A stretch of DNA of 64,000 nucleotides from Skermanella mucosa (GCF_016765655.2 NZ_CP086106.1:4672501-4736500); one strand, 5' to 3'; positions 21,908 to 33,386 are shown, numbered from the stretch's first letter. The notes: generated by a model from the sequence alone, not told the origin. A program made the numbers and translations.

Positions 21908-24175
21908 TCACGCCATTCCGCCCTGCTCCCGGCCACCGTCGGCCAGTTCGAGCTGCTGGCGCTCCGTCGTGTCATGGACGATGGCTATCAGGACGGGCGG
22001 CTCCTCCCCGTGCAGGTACTGCATGCAGATCTCGACCGGATAGGGACCGCGGTCCCGCGCCTCGAGAACGGTTTCGAACACGATCTCCTCCCGCTCCTTC
22101 GAGACCAAGGGAGCCAGCAACTCGCGCAGTTTCCGGGCGGATACCTCGGGCATCAGCTCCGGCAGGGCCATCTGCTTGAGCTGGTCCAGCGGATAGCCCA
22201 GTTTCTGCCCGGCACCCTTGTTGACCAGTTGGAAGTGGAGGGTATCGGGTGACAGGATATAGACCTCGTTCAGCGACTCGCCGACGAGACGGCCGAGATA
22301 GGCGTTGAAGTCCTGCACGCGGCGCAGTTCGGTGATGTCGTCGATCAGCAGGACGATTCCACGGAGATCGTTGGAATCGTACATCAAAGGCAGCACACGG
22401 ACCCGGCACTCCAGCGTGCGGCCGCGCCGGTCGATCGCCTTGAACTCGATCGGTTCCGCCGACGCTTCCTGGCTCATGACCCGCTGCATCTCGGCATTCA
22501 CCTTGAACAGGGGCACCCCGATGTCCAGGCTGCTCAGGCGCTGGCCGATGACCTCCTCGTTCCGCAGGCCCCAGGTATTCTCGTTCCAGCGGTTCCACGA
22601 CTTCACCCTCAGGTCCTGGTCGAGAACGATGATCCCGTTGTCCATGCTGCGCAGGATCGCATCGGCATAGAGCCGATACTCGGAGGTCTCCTCGGATTGG
22701 CGGCGCATCTCCTCGTTGGTGGTCTCCAACTCCTCGTTGGTCGAGCGCAGCTCCTCGTTGGTGGTCTCCAGCTCCTCGTTGGTCGACTGAAGTTCCTCGT
22801 TGGTGGTCTCCAGCTCCTCGTTGGTCGACTGAAGTTCCTCGTTGGTGGTCTCCAGCTCCTCGTTTGCCGACTGAAGCTCCTCGACGGTGGTCTCCAGCGT
22901 TTCCTGGGTCACCTGCAACTCGCGCTGGAGCAAATGGGACCGCGTGGTGTCGTTGAACCCGAGCAGGGTGGCCATGAGCTGGCCGTCATCGCCATGGATC
23001 GGCAGGATGTCGATGGTCAGCCAGATCGGGTCGTCCGGCGGGCGGTGATAATTCTGATTGTCCAGGCGCAGGGGCCGGCTCGTGGTCTGCACCTCGTCGA
23101 TGCGGCTGCGCAGTTCGGTCGGACGGTACGACACGGCCAAGTCCTGGAAAGGCTTGCCGATGTCGCCGGGCCCGATCTCCAGCAGGCGCCGGGCCATGGT
23201 GTTGGCGAGCATGACATGGCCCTGCGGGCTGATCGCCACATAAGCCGTGGCGCTGCCCTCCACGATCGCCTCCAGCAGACGGTTCTGGTTGACCTTGCGG
23301 ACCGGGTTGTTCTCCGTCGCGATGCTCAGGCTGCCCCCCAGGCTGCGCTGCCACTCCTGGCCGACCTTCTTGAAGATACGGCTCTTCAGGTTGACCGATT
23401 CGAACAGCTTGGATCGGGCGAGCTGGGTTTCCGCCTTGCCGAGGAACAGGAACCCGCCGGTATTCAGCGCGTAATGCAGCCGCGGCAGGACCGCGGCCTG
23501 GGTGCTGGTATCCAGATAGATCAGCAGGTTGCGGCAGATCAGCAGGTCGATACGGGAGATCGGGGCGTCCTGCACGATGTTGTGACGCCCGAAAATCACG
23601 CATTTCCGCAGTTCGCGATGGAAAACATAGTGGTTGGCGGTCCGCTCGAAATACTTCTCCAGCAGGTGCTGCGGCACGCCCTCGATTTCGCGCGGGTCAT
23701 ACGTGGCGAGCCGCGCCACCCTCAGCGCATCCTCGTCGAGATCGTTGGCATAGATCTTCACGGACCGGCAGAAATTCTCGATGCCCAGGGCCTCGGCGAA
23801 CAGCATGGCGGCGGAATAGGGCTCCGGCCCGGAGGCGCAGCCCACGCTCCAGATCCGGATCGGACCCTTGTCCTTCTTGCGCTCGATGATCTGCGGGATC
23901 ACCTCCTCGCGCAGCACCTTCCAGGCGTCCGCGTCGCGGAAGAAGGACGTCACGTTGATCAGCACCGTGTTGAGGAGGTTCGCGACCTCCTTGGGATCGC
24001 TGTCGATCAGCGCACGGTAGGTCACGAAATCCGGACATTCGACCTCCTCCATCCGCTGCCGGATGCGACGCTGAAGGCTGGTCCGCTTGTATCCGCGGAA
24101 ATCGACCTGTCGCATCTCCTGCAGGTGACGGATCAGGTCTTCCAGTTCAGGATTCGAAAGCTTCTCGTCAACCAT
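21908..24175 (-). CDS. CheR-type methyltransferase with coiled coil and PAS domains
   Basis: 755 aa from ATG 24175 (GAGG upstream; an earlier ATG at 24226 is less likely). Order: CheR N-terminal helical domain (DFRGYKRTSLQRRIRQRM); SAM-binding CheR domain with IRIWSVGCASGPEPYSAAML and DLLICRNLLIYLD; a first PAS (about 320-430); a long coiled coil with tandem repeats of ETTNEELQSTNEEL; and two PAS domains to the C-terminus (IVLDQDLRVKSWN and a final one ending in IVHDTTERQQLEL). It lacks the fused CheB and kinase parts found in relatives; both are separate genes here. Confidence 0.92.
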   Translation of the reverse strand: MVDEKLSNPELEDLIRHLQEMRQVDFRGYKRTSLQRRIRQRMEEVECPDFVTYRALIDSDPKEVANLLNTVLINVTSFFRDADAWKVLREEVIPQIIERKKDKGPIRIWSVGCASGPEPYSAAMLFAEALGIENFCRSVKIYANDLDEDALRVARLATYDPREIEGVPQHLLEKYFERTANHYVFHRELRKCVIFGRHNIVQDAPISRIDLLICRNLLIYLDTSTQAAVLPRLHYALNTGGFLFLGKAETQLARSKLFESVNLKSRIFKKVGQEWQRSLGGSLSIATENNPVRKVNQNRLLEAIVEGSATAYVAISPQGHVMLANTMARRLLEIGPGDIGKPFQDLAVSYRPTELRSRIDEVQTTSRPLRLDNQNYHRPPDDPIWLTIDILPIHGDDGQLMATLLGFNDTTRSHLLQRELQVTQETLETTVEELQSANEELETTNEELQSTNEELETTNEELQSTNEELETTNEELRSTNEELETTNEEMRRQSEETSEYRLYADAILRSMDNGIIVLDQDLRVKSWNRWNENTWGLRNEEVIGQRLSSLDIGVPLFKVNAEMQRVMSQEASAEPIEFKAIDRRGRTLECRVRVLPLMYDSNDLRGIVLLIDDITELRRVQDFNAYLGRLVGESLNEVYILSPDTLHFQLVNKGAGQKLGYPLDQLKQMALPELMPEVSARKLRELLAPLVSKEREEIVFETVLEARDRGPYPVEICMQYLHGEEPPVLIAIVHDTTERQQLELADGGREQGGMA
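22710..22902. repeat. 42-bp coding tandem repeat in CheR-PAS gene
   Basis: About four and a half copies of a 42-bp unit encoding the 14-residue block ETTNEELQSTNEEL. Copies are nearly identical at DNA level, which points to recent expansion or gene conversion. The encoded heptads extend a coiled-coil signalling helix in whole turns. Confidence 0.85.
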
Positions 24176-24362
24176 CAGGGCCTCGGCAGTGGGGACGTAG
24201 ATACTAGCGCACGGAGGTCCCATCACCTAATCCGCAGGCGGCTGCGGGACCCGCTCGGTGCATCGCGCGCCATTGACACTCCGAAGCGCGCTCATCCACA
24301 GTCGGCTTCAGGGAGGCTGAAGAACCGGCCACCGATAACGACAATCCAGGGGGAAGACCAGG

Positions 24363-25862
24363 ATGGCGCAAAAGGCGGTGCATGTGCTTGCCATCGACCA
24401 GGGAACGACTTCGACCAGGGCGATCGTGTTCGACAGTTCGGGCCTGCCGGTCGCCACGGCGCAGCGCGAGCTTCGCCAGTTCTATCCCCACGACGGCTGG
24501 GTCGAGCACGACCTGGAGGATATCTGGCGCGACACCACGGTGGTCTGCCGCGCGGCGCTGGAGGAGGCGGGCCTGACCGCGGCCGGCATCTCGGCGATCG
24601 GGATCACCAACCAGCGCGAGACGACCGCCCTGTGGGACCGGGCGACCGGGGAGGGCCTGCACAACGCGATCGTCTGGCAGGACCGCCGCACGGCGGAGAC
24701 CTGCCGCAGGCTCCACGCCGATGGCGCCGAGGCGCTGGTGGCGGAGCGCACCGGCCTGCTGATCGATCCCTATTTCTCCGCGACCAAGCTGGGCTGGCTG
24801 CTCGACCACGTGCCCGGCGCCCGCGCGCGGGCCGAGCGGGGCGAGCTGTGCTTCGGCACCATCGACAGTTTCCTGCTGTTCCGCCTGACCGGCGGCGCCG
24901 TCCACGCGACGGACGCCAGCAACGCCTCGCGCACCCTGCTGTTCGACATCCGCACCCAGGACTGGGACGACGAGTTGCTGCGCCTGTTCGGCATTCCGCG
25001 GGCGCTGCTGCCGCGCGTGTTCGACAACAGCGCCGATTTCGGCACGGCCGAGGCCGACTTCATCGGCGGTCCCGTGCCGATCACCGGGATGGCCGGCGAC
25101 CAGCAGGCGGCCACCGTCGGGCAGGCCTGCTTCGAGCCGGGCATGATCAAGAGCACCTACGGCACCGGCTGCTTCGCGCTGCTGAACGTGGGCGACAAGC
25201 CGGTGAGATCGACCAACCGGCTTCTGACCACCACCGCCTACCGGCTGGAAGGCAGACCGACCTACGCGGTGGAGGGCTCCATCTTCGTGGCCGGCGCCGC
25301 GGTGCAGTGGCTGCGCGACGGGATCAGGGTGATCGCCGACGCCGCGGCGTCCGAACGGCACGCCAACGACCTGCCCGACACCCAGGGCGTCTACATGGTG
25401 CCGGCCTTCACCGGGCTGGGAGCGCCCTACTGGGATCCCGACGCGCGCGGCGCCCTGATCGGGCTGACGCGGGACACCGGCATCAGCCACATCGTGCGGG
25501 CGGCGCTGGAGGCGGTCTGCTACCAGACCCGCGACCTGATGGAATGCATGGCGGCCGACGGCGGCACCCAGCCCAGCGCGCTGCGCGTGGACGGCGGCAT
25601 GGTACGGAACGACTGGCTGATGCAGTTCCTGGCCGACATCCTGGAACTGCCGGTCGAGCGGCCGATCGTGACCGAGACGACGGCTCTGGGGGCGGCCTAC
25701 CTCGCGGGCCTGCGTACGGGGGTGTACGCCTCCCTCGACAGTGTCGCCGCCGCCTGGCAGCGGGAAAGGCTGTTCGAGCCCGCCATGTCGTCCGCCGACC
25801 GCACGCGCCTGTACGACGGATGGCGCCGCGCGGTGCGGCGCGTGCGCAGCGATCTGGCATAA
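24363..25862 (+). CDS. glpK: Glycerol kinase
   Basis: FGGY-family kinase that phosphorylates glycerol to sn-glycerol-3-phosphate in the cytoplasm. 499 aa, standard length. Visible: N-terminal [33 protein letters not shown], the [13 protein letters not shown] and YGTGCF segments of the second actin-like domain, and [19 protein letters not shown]. The start has a GGGG/AAG-rich ribosome-binding site upstream. First gene of a run with ugpBAEC, so glycerol and imported G3P feed one pool. Confidence 0.96.
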   Translation: MAQKAVHVLAIDQGTTSTRAIVFDSSGLPVATAQRELRQFYPHDGWVEHDLEDIWRDTTVVCRAALEEAGLTAAGISAIGITNQRETTALWDRATGEGLHNAIVWQDRRTAETCRRLHADGAEALVAERTGLLIDPYFSATKLGWLLDHVPGARARAERGELCFGTIDSFLLFRLTGGAVHATDASNASRTLLFDIRTQDWDDELLRLFGIPRALLPRVFDNSADFGTAEADFIGGPVPITGMAGDQQAATVGQACFEPGMIKSTYGTGCFALLNVGDKPVRSTNRLLTTTAYRLEGRPTYAVEGSIFVAGAAVQWLRDGIRVIADAAASERHANDLPDTQGVYMVPAFTGLGAPYWDPDARGALIGLTRDTGISHIVRAALEAVCYQTRDLMECMAADGGTQPSALRVDGGMVRNDWLMQFLADILELPVERPIVTETTALGAAYLAGLRTGVYASLDSVAAAWQRERLFEPAMSSADRTRLYDGWRRAVRRVRSDLA

Positions 25863-25987
25863 CACCAAAAAGAAGAATAGAATGTGCATCAACCGGCGGA
25901 TGGTCATCGAAGCTTAACCGAACCGTCACTCCGGAGACATGGCGGCGGCCTAAGCATTGGCCACCGTACAATAGGGAGACGAGACAA

Positions 25988-27313
25988 ATGCAGCGCATCC
26001 ACGCGACGATCGCCGTTTCGGCGTTCGCCCTTTTTGCCATGGCAGCCGCCACCACGGCCCCCGCGCAGGCCCAGACCGAGATCCAGTGGTGGCATGCCAT
26101 GTCGGGCGCCAACAACGAGACGGTCGAGAACCTCGCGAAGGAATTCAACGCCACGCAGAGCGAGTACAAGGTCGTCCCGGTCTACAAAGGGACATATCCG
26201 GAGACCCTGAACGCCGGCATCGCGGCCTTCCGCGCCCGGCAGCCGCCCCACATCATCCAGGTGTTCGATGTCGGCACCGGCGTCATGATGGGCGCGCGCA
26301 GCGCGATCAAGCCGGTCGCCGAGGTGATGAAGGAAGGCGGCGAGAGCTTCGACAAGTCCAAGTACCTGGCGGGCATCGTCTCCTACTACAGCGCGGCCGA
26401 CGGCACCATGCTGTCCTTCCCGTTCAACAGCTCTTCGCCGATCCTGTACTACAACAAGGCCAGCTTCCGGAAGGCCGGCCTCGACCCCGAGGCGCCGCCC
26501 AAGACCTGGCCGGAAGTGTTCGAGGCGGCCAAGAAGATCAAGGCTTCGGGCCAGTCCTGCGGCATGACCACGACCTGGCCGACCTGGATCCACCTGGAGA
26601 ACTTCAGCGCCTGGAACAACCTTCCCTACGCCACCGACCAGAACGGCCTGACCAGCCTGACGCCGGAGCTGAAGATCAACGGCCCGCTCAACATCCGGCA
26701 CTTCTCGACCCTGGCGGAGCTTCAGAAGGACGGCACCTTCCAGTACGGCGGCCGCACGTCGGAAGCCAAGGCCAAGTTCCTGAACGGCGAATGCGCCATG
26801 CTGCCGGAATCGTCGGGCGGCATCGGCGACATGGTCAAGGCCGGCCTGGATTTCGGCACCGGCAACCTGCCCTATTATCCGGAAGCGGCGGGAGCCCCGC
26901 AGAACACCGTCCCCGGCGGCGCGTCCCTGTGGGTCTTCGCCGGCAAGCCGGCCGCCGACTACAAGGGCGTCGCCCAGTTCTTCACCTACCTGTCGAAGAC
27001 GGAGGTCCAGTCCAGGCTGCACCAGGTCTCGGGCTACCTGCCGGCCACCATGGCCGCCTATGAGGCGACCAAGAAGGAGGGGTTCTACGAGAAGAATCCC
27101 GGCCGGGAGATCCCGATCCAGCAGATGATGGGCAAGGAGCCGACCGAGAACTCGAAGGGCATCCGCCTCGTCAACATGCCGCAGGTCCGCGACATCCAGA
27201 ACGAGGAGATCGAGGCCCTCCTGAACGGCAGGCAGGACGCCAAGACCGCGCTGGACAACGCCGTCCGCCGCTCGAACGAGGCGATCAAGGAAGCGGCCAA
27301 GGCCTACCAGTAA
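25988..27313 (+). CDS. ugpB: sn-glycerol-3-phosphate ABC transporter substrate-binding protein UgpB
   Basis: Periplasmic binding protein for G3P and glycerophosphodiesters, 441 aa. A clear signal peptide ([20 protein letters not shown], cleavage after AQA near residue 28) precedes [25 protein letters not shown], typical for UgpB. Other family segments: [18 protein letters not shown] and [24 protein letters not shown] 25988 with GGGAG upstream. Separated from ugpA by a hairpin that probably lowers downstream expression relative to the binding protein. Confidence 0.95.
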   Translation: MQRIHATIAVSAFALFAMAAATTAPAQAQTEIQWWHAMSGANNETVENLAKEFNATQSEYKVVPVYKGTYPETLNAGIAAFRARQPPHIIQVFDVGTGVMMGARSAIKPVAEVMKEGGESFDKSKYLAGIVSYYSAADGTMLSFPFNSSSPILYYNKASFRKAGLDPEAPPKTWPEVFEAAKKIKASGQSCGMTTTWPTWIHLENFSAWNNLPYATDQNGLTSLTPELKINGPLNIRHFSTLAELQKDGTFQYGGRTSEAKAKFLNGECAMLPESSGGIGDMVKAGLDFGTGNLPYYPEAAGAPQNTVPGGASLWVFAGKPAADYKGVAQFFTYLSKTEVQSRLHQVSGYLPATMAAYEATKKEGFYEKNPGREIPIQQMMGKEPTENSKGIRLVNMPQVRDIQNEEIEALLNGRQDAKTALDNAVRRSNEAIKEAAKAYQ

Positions 27314-27335
27314 GCCGAAACCAGCGTCTCCGAAA

Positions 27336-27373
27336 GCGCCCTCTCCCCTCCGCGGGGGAGGGCGCGCTCTCTT
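27336..27373 (+). terminator. Intercistronic hairpin between ugpB and ugpA
   Basis: Stem of eight plus four base pairs (outer arms 27336-27343 and 27358-27365, one bulged T) followed by CTCTCTTTTC. Placed 22 bp after ugpB, it is well suited as a partial terminator or 3'-end stabiliser so that the binding protein exceeds the permeases. Confidence 0.7.
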
Positions 27374-27386
27374 TTCACGGATCTTC

Positions 27387-28271
27387 ATGTCAAGACGCGT
27401 CGTCTTTCCCAACCGGCTGCTGCCGTATCTGCTGCTGGCACCCCAGATCGCCATCACGCTGGTGTTCTTCTTCTGGCCGGCCTTCCAGGCGGTCCGCCAA
27501 TCGCTCTACCGCGACGATCCTTTCGGCTTCAGCAGCCGCTTCGTGGGGTTGGCCAATTTCGAGCTGGTTCTGTCAGATCCCAACTACATCAACTCGCTGA
27601 AGGTGACGATCGTCTTCAGCCTGTCGGTCGCCGTCGTGGCGCTGGTGACGGCGCTGCTGCTGGCGGTCATGGCCGACCGGGTGGTCAAGGGCAAGGGCAT
27701 CTACCAGACCCTGCTGATCTGGCCCTACGCCGTCGCCCCCGCCATCGCCGGCATGCTCTGGCTGTTCCTGTTCAGCCCGGCCATGGGCACGCTGGCGGTG
27801 ATGCTCCAGCGCGCCGGCGTCGACTGGAACCCGCTGCTGAACGGCAACCAGGCCATGGCGATGGTCGTGGGCGCCGCCGCCTGGAAGCAGATCAGCTATA
27901 ACTTCCTGTTCTTCCTGGCCGGGCTCCAGGCGATCCCGAAATCCCTGATCGAGGCCGCCGCGATCGACGGCGCCGGGCCCGGACGGCGGTTCTGGACCAT
28001 CGTGTTCCCGCTGCTGTCGCCCACATCCTTCTTCCTGCTGGTGGTCAACACCGTCTACGCCTTCTTCGACACCTTCGGCATCATCCACGCGGTGACCGGC
28101 GGCGGACCGGCACGGGCGACCGAGACCCTGGTCTACAAGGTCTACAACGACGGCTTCGTGAACCTGAACCTCGGGGCCTCCTCCGCCCAGTCGGTGATCC
28201 TGATGGTGATCGTCATCGCGCTGACCGTCGTCCAGTTCAAGTATGTCGAGCGCAGGGTGCATTACGCATGA
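27387..28271 (+). CDS. ugpA: Glycerol-3-phosphate ABC transporter permease UgpA
   Basis: Inner-membrane permease, 294 aa, six predicted membrane helices beginning [20 protein letters not shown]. The cytoplasmic EAA loop that contacts the ATPase is [20 protein letters not shown], with [17 protein letters not shown] near the end as in other UgpA/MalF-type subunits. Its stop overlaps the ugpE start by 4 bp. Confidence 0.94.
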   Translation: MSRRVVFPNRLLPYLLLAPQIAITLVFFFWPAFQAVRQSLYRDDPFGFSSRFVGLANFELVLSDPNYINSLKVTIVFSLSVAVVALVTALLLAVMADRVVKGKGIYQTLLIWPYAVAPAIAGMLWLFLFSPAMGTLAVMLQRAGVDWNPLLNGNQAMAMVVGAAAWKQISYNFLFFLAGLQAIPKSLIEAAAIDGAGPGRRFWTIVFPLLSPTSFFLLVVNTVYAFFDTFGIIHAVTGGGPARATETLVYKVYNDGFVNLNLGASSAQSVILMVIVIALTVVQFKYVERRVHYA

Positions 28272-29113
28272 TCGAAAGACGTCCGCTGGGCGTTCTGCTC
28301 GCCCATTTCATCCTGGTCATCGGCATCCTGATCGTCGCCTTCCCGATCTATTACACCTTCGTCGCCTCGACCCTGACCACGCCGGAGATCATGGCCCCGC
28401 CCATGCCGCTGGTTCCGGGTCCGCACTTCCTGGAGAACTACGGCGGCGCCTTCGGGGGCATCGGGACCATCGGCGGCGTCGGCGTCGGCCGGCTGCTGCT
28501 GAACACGCTGGTCGTGGCGCTCGCCATCGCGGTGGGCAAGATCATCATCTCGATCCTGTCGGCCTACGCGATCGTGTTCTTCAGCTTTCCCGGCCGGATG
28601 CTGTGCTTCTGGATGATCTTCATCACGCTGATGCTGCCGGTCGAGGTGCGGATCCTGCCCACATACCAGGTGATCGTGGACCTGGGTCTGATCGACACCT
28701 ACACCGGCCTGACGCTGCCGCTGATGGCGTCGGCCACGGCGACCTTCCTGTTCCGGCAGTTCTTCATGACCATACCGGACGAGTTGATCGAAGCCGCGCG
28801 CATCGACGGCGCCGGGCCGATGCGGTTCTTCAAGGATATCCTGCTGCCGCTCTCCTACACCAACATCGCGGCGCTGTTCGTCATCCTGTTCATCTATGGC
28901 TGGACCCAGTACCTGTGGCCGCTGCTCATCACCAACGACAACGAGATGAACACGATCATCATCGGCTTGCGGAAGATGATCTCGTTCGTCGACGCGGATA
29001 CGCAGTGGAACCTGATCATGGCGATCACGATCCTCGCCATGCTTCCGCCGATCGCCGTCGTGGTCCTCATGCAGCGCTGGTTCGTCAAGGGCCTGGTCGA
29101 TTCGGAGAAGTGA
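28268..29113 (+). CDS. ugpE: Glycerol-3-phosphate ABC transporter permease UgpE
   Basis: Second permease subunit, 281 aa, MalG-like with six membrane helices. EAA loop: [20 protein letters not shown]. The N-terminal segment [26 protein letters not shown] is the first helix. ATGA overlap with ugpA indicates coupled translation; ugpC follows 6 bp after the stop. Confidence 0.94.
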   Translation: MIERRPLGVLLAHFILVIGILIVAFPIYYTFVASTLTTPEIMAPPMPLVPGPHFLENYGGAFGGIGTIGGVGVGRLLLNTLVVALAIAVGKIIISILSAYAIVFFSFPGRMLCFWMIFITLMLPVEVRILPTYQVIVDLGLIDTYTGLTLPLMASATATFLFRQFFMTIPDELIEAARIDGAGPMRFFKDILLPLSYTNIAALFVILFIYGWTQYLWPLLITNDNEMNTIIIGLRKMISFVDADTQWNLIMAITILAMLPPIAVVVLMQRWFVKGLVDSEK

Positions 29114-29119
29114 AGCAAA

Positions 29120-30199
<1,080 letters not shown>

Positions 30200-30223
30200 G
30201 GCATCGATTCCGAAGGGTCTGCC

Positions 30224-30256
30224 GGAGGGGCGGCGTGGCGTCGCCCCTCCTCTTTC
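30224..30256. terminator. Bidirectional terminator between ugpC and phaZ
   Basis: A 9-bp GC stem (30224-30232 with 30242-30250), followed on the plus strand by TCTTTCCT. It lies between the convergent ugpC and phaZ stops and can serve both. Confidence 0.75.
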
Positions 30257-31522
30257 CTACTCCGCCGCGACCTGATCCGGCGCCGGAGGCGCGAAGCGGC
30301 CCGAAGTGTCGTGGGTCAGCATGAAGTCGCGGACCCTCGGCATGATCTGCTCCCGCCACCGGCGGCCGTTGAAGATGCCGTAATGGCCGACGCCCTTCTG
30401 CAGGTGGTCGCCACGCTTCTCGGCCGACAGGCCCGAGACGATCTGGTGCGCCGCCCGGGTCTGGCCGGGGGCCGAGATGTCGTCCAGCTCGCCTTCGACG
30501 GTCATCATCGCGGTGTGCCGGATCGCCGAGGGATCGACGCGCTGGCCCTGCCACTTCATGGTGCCCTTGGGCAGCGAGTGCTTCTGGAACACGTTCTCGA
30601 CCGTCTGGAGGTAGAACTCCGCCGGCAGGTCCATCACCGACAGGTATTCGTCATAGAACTTGCGGTGCTGCTCGGCACTGTCGCCGTCGCCCTGGATCAG
30701 GTGCTGGTACAGCTTGACATGCTCGCCCACATGGCGGTCCAGGTTCATGGACATGAAGCCGGTAAGCTGGATGAAGCCGGGATAGACCTGGCGCAGGCCG
30801 CCGGGATAGTAGGCCGGGACGGTCTGGATCACGTTGCGCTCGAACCAGCTCAGCGGCTTGTTCTCGGCCAGCTCGGTCACGACCGTCGGCGCCGCCGTGG
30901 TATCGATCGGGCCACCCATCAGGACCATGCTGGCGGGCTGATTCGGATCGTCGTTCTGGGCCATCAGGGAGACCGCGCACAGCACCGGCACGGTCGGCTG
31001 GCAGACCGCCATCACGTGGGTATGCGGACCCAGGTGGCCCATGAACTCGATCAGGTAGCTGATATAGTCGTCCAGGTCGAACTTGCCGCGCGACAGCGGG
31101 ATCTTGCGCGCGTCGAGCCAGTCCGTGATGTAGACGTCGTGCTCGGGCAGCAGCGCCTGGACCGTGCCGCGCAGCAGCGTGGCATGGTGGCCGGACATCG
31201 GCGCCACGACCAGCACGGGGGGATGCACCTTGTCGGTGTCCCGCTCGAAATGGATCAGGTCGCAGAACGGCTTGCGGAGCACGGGGACTTCCCGGACCGC
31301 CACCTCGACGCCGTCGACCTTGGTGGTCGGTAGACCGAACTCCGGCTTGCCGAACCGGCGCGTCGTCCGCTCGATCAACTCGGCACCGGCGGCGATGGTG
31401 CGCCCCATCCGGGTGTAGGAAGCCGGCATGAACGGATTCTGGAACGCGGTCTGGGTGGCCTCCGCCATGAGGCGTACGGGATACCAGGCCGCGTGCTGGA
31501 GATCATAGAGCTGGTAGAGCAA
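30257..31522 (-). CDS. phaZ: Intracellular polyhydroxyalkanoate depolymerase PhaZ
   Basis: Cytoplasmic alpha/beta hydrolase that mobilises PHB granules; C-terminal PHB_depo_C type. Family marks: LLYQLYDLQHAAWYPVR at the N-terminus, PPVLVVAPMSGHHATLLRGTV, VYITDWLDARKIP, AVCQPTVPVLCAVSLMA, and GGPIDTTAAPTVV. The nucleophile is expected at the Cys of VCQPT. I favour the TTG at 31522 (421 aa), which has GAGGGGA just upstream and gives the normal family N-terminus; a GTG at 31540 adds six residues. No other pha gene is in the window. Confidence 0.92.
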   Translation of the reverse strand: MLYQLYDLQHAAWYPVRLMAEATQTAFQNPFMPASYTRMGRTIAAGAELIERTTRRFGKPEFGLPTTKVDGVEVAVREVPVLRKPFCDLIHFERDTDKVHPPVLVVAPMSGHHATLLRGTVQALLPEHDVYITDWLDARKIPLSRGKFDLDDYISYLIEFMGHLGPHTHVMAVCQPTVPVLCAVSLMAQNDDPNQPASMVLMGGPIDTTAAPTVVTELAENKPLSWFERNVIQTVPAYYPGGLRQVYPGFIQLTGFMSMNLDRHVGEHVKLYQHLIQGDGDSAEQHRKFYDEYLSVMDLPAEFYLQTVENVFQKHSLPKGTMKWQGQRVDPSAIRHTAMMTVEGELDDISAPGQTRAAHQIVSGLSAEKRGDHLQKGVGHYGIFNGRRWREQIMPRVRDFMLTHDTSGRFAPPAPDQVAAE

Positions 31523-31881
31523 GATTCCCCTCACATACACCGTTTGAGTGACGCCGCGGCGTTCGTTTTATGTTGCGCTGCGATCCTGCGACTTGTTGCC
31601 GCTTACCCTTGCGAACAGCTTGATGTAGCAATTGTTTCATAGTCGTAAATAGTAGACTATCGAACCATTGATAGCCGCAGCGCACATAAATGTGACGCAG
31701 GGCAGGAAAGTTGCGCGTCACCGGAGTATGGCGCAACAAAAAAGTTCGGCATTTGAGCGGTCTTAATGCCGCATGGTCATGCCGCTATCAATAACCGTAG
31801 CACCAATGGGTATGTCGCGGGTGCGAAGCGGTTCACACCCTTTTGCCGTATGCTTTGGATCGGATTGGGTGCCGAAAGGCG
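31523..31881. other. Non-coding region upstream of phaZ
   Basis: About 360 bp, clearly more AT-rich than the surroundings. It contains inverted repeats (ATAGTC at 31640 with GACTAT at 31656; TTGCGC at 31711 with GCGCAA at 31731) and a repeated ATGCCGC. Likely the phaZ promoter and operator region. No convincing gene seen. Confidence 0.5.
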
Positions 31882-32661
31882 TCAGGCGACCGTGCGCCAG
31901 GCCATGAAGCCGAGCACGCCGGCGTTCGCCGCCATGATCAGCGGGGCCACCCGGGCGACCACGCCGCGGAAACTCCGCCCGGCCGCGTGCCCGGCCACCC
32001 CGACCGCCAGCAGGCTCGGCACCGTGCCGGCGGCGAAGGCCGCCATGCCGAAGGCGCCGGCCGCGGGGCTGCCGCTGGCCGCCGCGGCCGCGACGGCACC
32101 ATAGAGCAGCCCGCAGGGGATGAAGCCCAGCGCCAGCCCGAGGCCGTAGCCGCGCCAGCCGGTCGGCCGGCCGAACAGCGGTTTGGCAAACCCGCTGACA
32201 TGATCGGCCCACCAGCGCCGCACCCCGCCGCCGGAGCCCCGGCCGGCTGCCGGCATCCGGCCGAGCAGACCGTCCAGCGCCTGACCCAGGAAGAACAACG
32301 CCGCGAAGACCAGCAGCGCCCCGGTGACCCAGCGCAGGCCCGGCACGGCGCCGATGCCGCCGGCCAGCAGCGCCGCCGCCGCGCCGATCCCCGCGTATGT
32401 CGTTGCGCGTCCGAAATGGTATGGCAGGACCGCGGCGCCGGTCAGCCGGTGGAACTCGGTCATGCGGCTGGCGGGGACCCCTTCGAGCCGAGCCGCCACC
32501 TGGGCCAGAACGAACGGACCGCACATCCCGGCGCAGTGGGACCAGCCGCCGACCAGGCCGGCCATGAACAGGCTGGCGAACAGCCCGCCGTCGCGGCCGA
32601 AATCGACCCCGCATTGCTGCAGGCCCGCGTCGATCATGGTCAATACGGTGTGCTGGTCCAT
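31882..32661 (-). CDS. Sulfite exporter TauE/SafE-like (DsbD_2) membrane protein
   Basis: 259-aa inner-membrane protein with about six hydrophobic helices. The N-terminal HCAGMCGPFVLAQ motif is typical of the DsbD_2/UreH-like family, and a second half repeats the fold with GLALGFIPCGLLYGAVAAAAASG. Members are linked to cytochrome oxidase copper delivery or urease nickel; neither context is present here. Upstream of it on the same strand lie the rhomboid and small genes, so it may end a loose operon. Confidence 0.85.
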   Translation of the reverse strand: MDQHTVLTMIDAGLQQCGVDFGRDGGLFASLFMAGLVGGWSHCAGMCGPFVLAQVAARLEGVPASRMTEFHRLTGAAVLPYHFGRATTYAGIGAAAALLAGGIGAVPGLRWVTGALLVFAALFFLGQALDGLLGRMPAAGRGSGGGVRRWWADHVSGFAKPLFGRPTGWRGYGLGLALGFIPCGLLYGAVAAAAASGSPAAGAFGMAAFAAGTVPSLLAVGVAGHAAGRSFRGVVARVAPLIMAANAGVLGFMAWRTVA

Positions 32662-32735
32662 CGCCCTGGTTCGTTCCGCCGCGGGATATCCGGCCCCACA
32701 TCAGCGTATCGGCGCGCCGGGAACAATGACGTACG

Positions 32736-33386
32736 TCAAGGCCGGGCACCGGACCGCCCGCGAAAACGCCGGAAAGGCAGGATCAGGATCATTCCGGAGA
32801 CGAAACCGCCCAGATGCGACCACCAGGCGACCAGGGCCTCCAGATTCCCGGCCAGGGCTTCCGCGCCCTGGATGCCGAGCCAGCCGCCGAGCGCCACATA
32901 GACCGGCACGGGCAGGCGGATCCGCCTGCCGGGCAGGACCAGGATCAGCCACCCCCGGGGATGGAGCATGAAGGCGGCGGCCAGCAGGCCCGAGATCGCG
33001 CCGCTCGCCCCGACCACCGGATCGATCGAGGCAGGGTCATGCAGGATTTCCGCGCCCGCCCCGCCCAGCCCGCACAGCAGGTAGAACAGGCCGTAGCGGA
33101 CATGGCCCAGGACCAGCTCGATGCGGTCGCCGAACAGCCACAGGAACAGCATGTTCCCGGTCAGATGCCCGACGTCGGCGTGCAGGAACATGGACGACAG
33201 CAGGCTGAAGGCCCAGCCCAGCGACGGCACGTCCGGCGGCAGCAGGCGGGCGCCGGTGACGACGGCCGGAATCATCGAGAAACCGAGCACGAAGTCCCAA
33301 GCCGCGGGCGCGGCCAGGAATTCCTGGACCATGAACGAGAGGATGCACAGGACGACGATCGAGACCGTCGCGTAGGGCGGCCTCAC
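32736..33386 (-). CDS. Rhomboid family intramembrane serine protease
   Basis: 216 aa, six or so membrane helices. The rhomboid core is complete: HLTGNMLFLWLFGDRIE (His and Asn of the oxyanion region), catalytic Ser in VVGASGAISGLLAAAF, and catalytic His in WWSHLGGFVSGM. GTG start (VRPPYATVSIVV) overlaps the upstream small gene's stop by 4 bp (GTGA); a longer reading frame extends upstream but runs through that gene in another frame. Substrate unknown. Confidence 0.87.
   Translation of the reverse strand: MRPPYATVSIVVLCILSFMVQEFLAAPAAWDFVLGFSMIPAVVTGARLLPPDVPSLGWAFSLLSSMFLHADVGHLTGNMLFLWLFGDRIELVLGHVRYGLFYLLCGLGGAGAEILHDPASIDPVVGASGAISGLLAAAFMLHPRGWLILVLPGRRIRLPVPVYVALGGWLGIQGAEALAGNLEALVAWWSHLGGFVSGMILILPFRRFRGRSGARP

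Noticed and set aside
22697-27313. A 1,538-codon plus-strand frame running from opposite CheR-PAS through glpK into ugpB
   Set aside because: Only its last 441 codons are a gene (ugpB); the rest is out of frame with glpK and antisense to CheR-PAS.
31503-31739. 78-codon minus-strand ORF across the phaZ start
   Set aside because: Overlaps phaZ in another frame, lacks a ribosome-binding site and lies in the AT-rich regulatory region.
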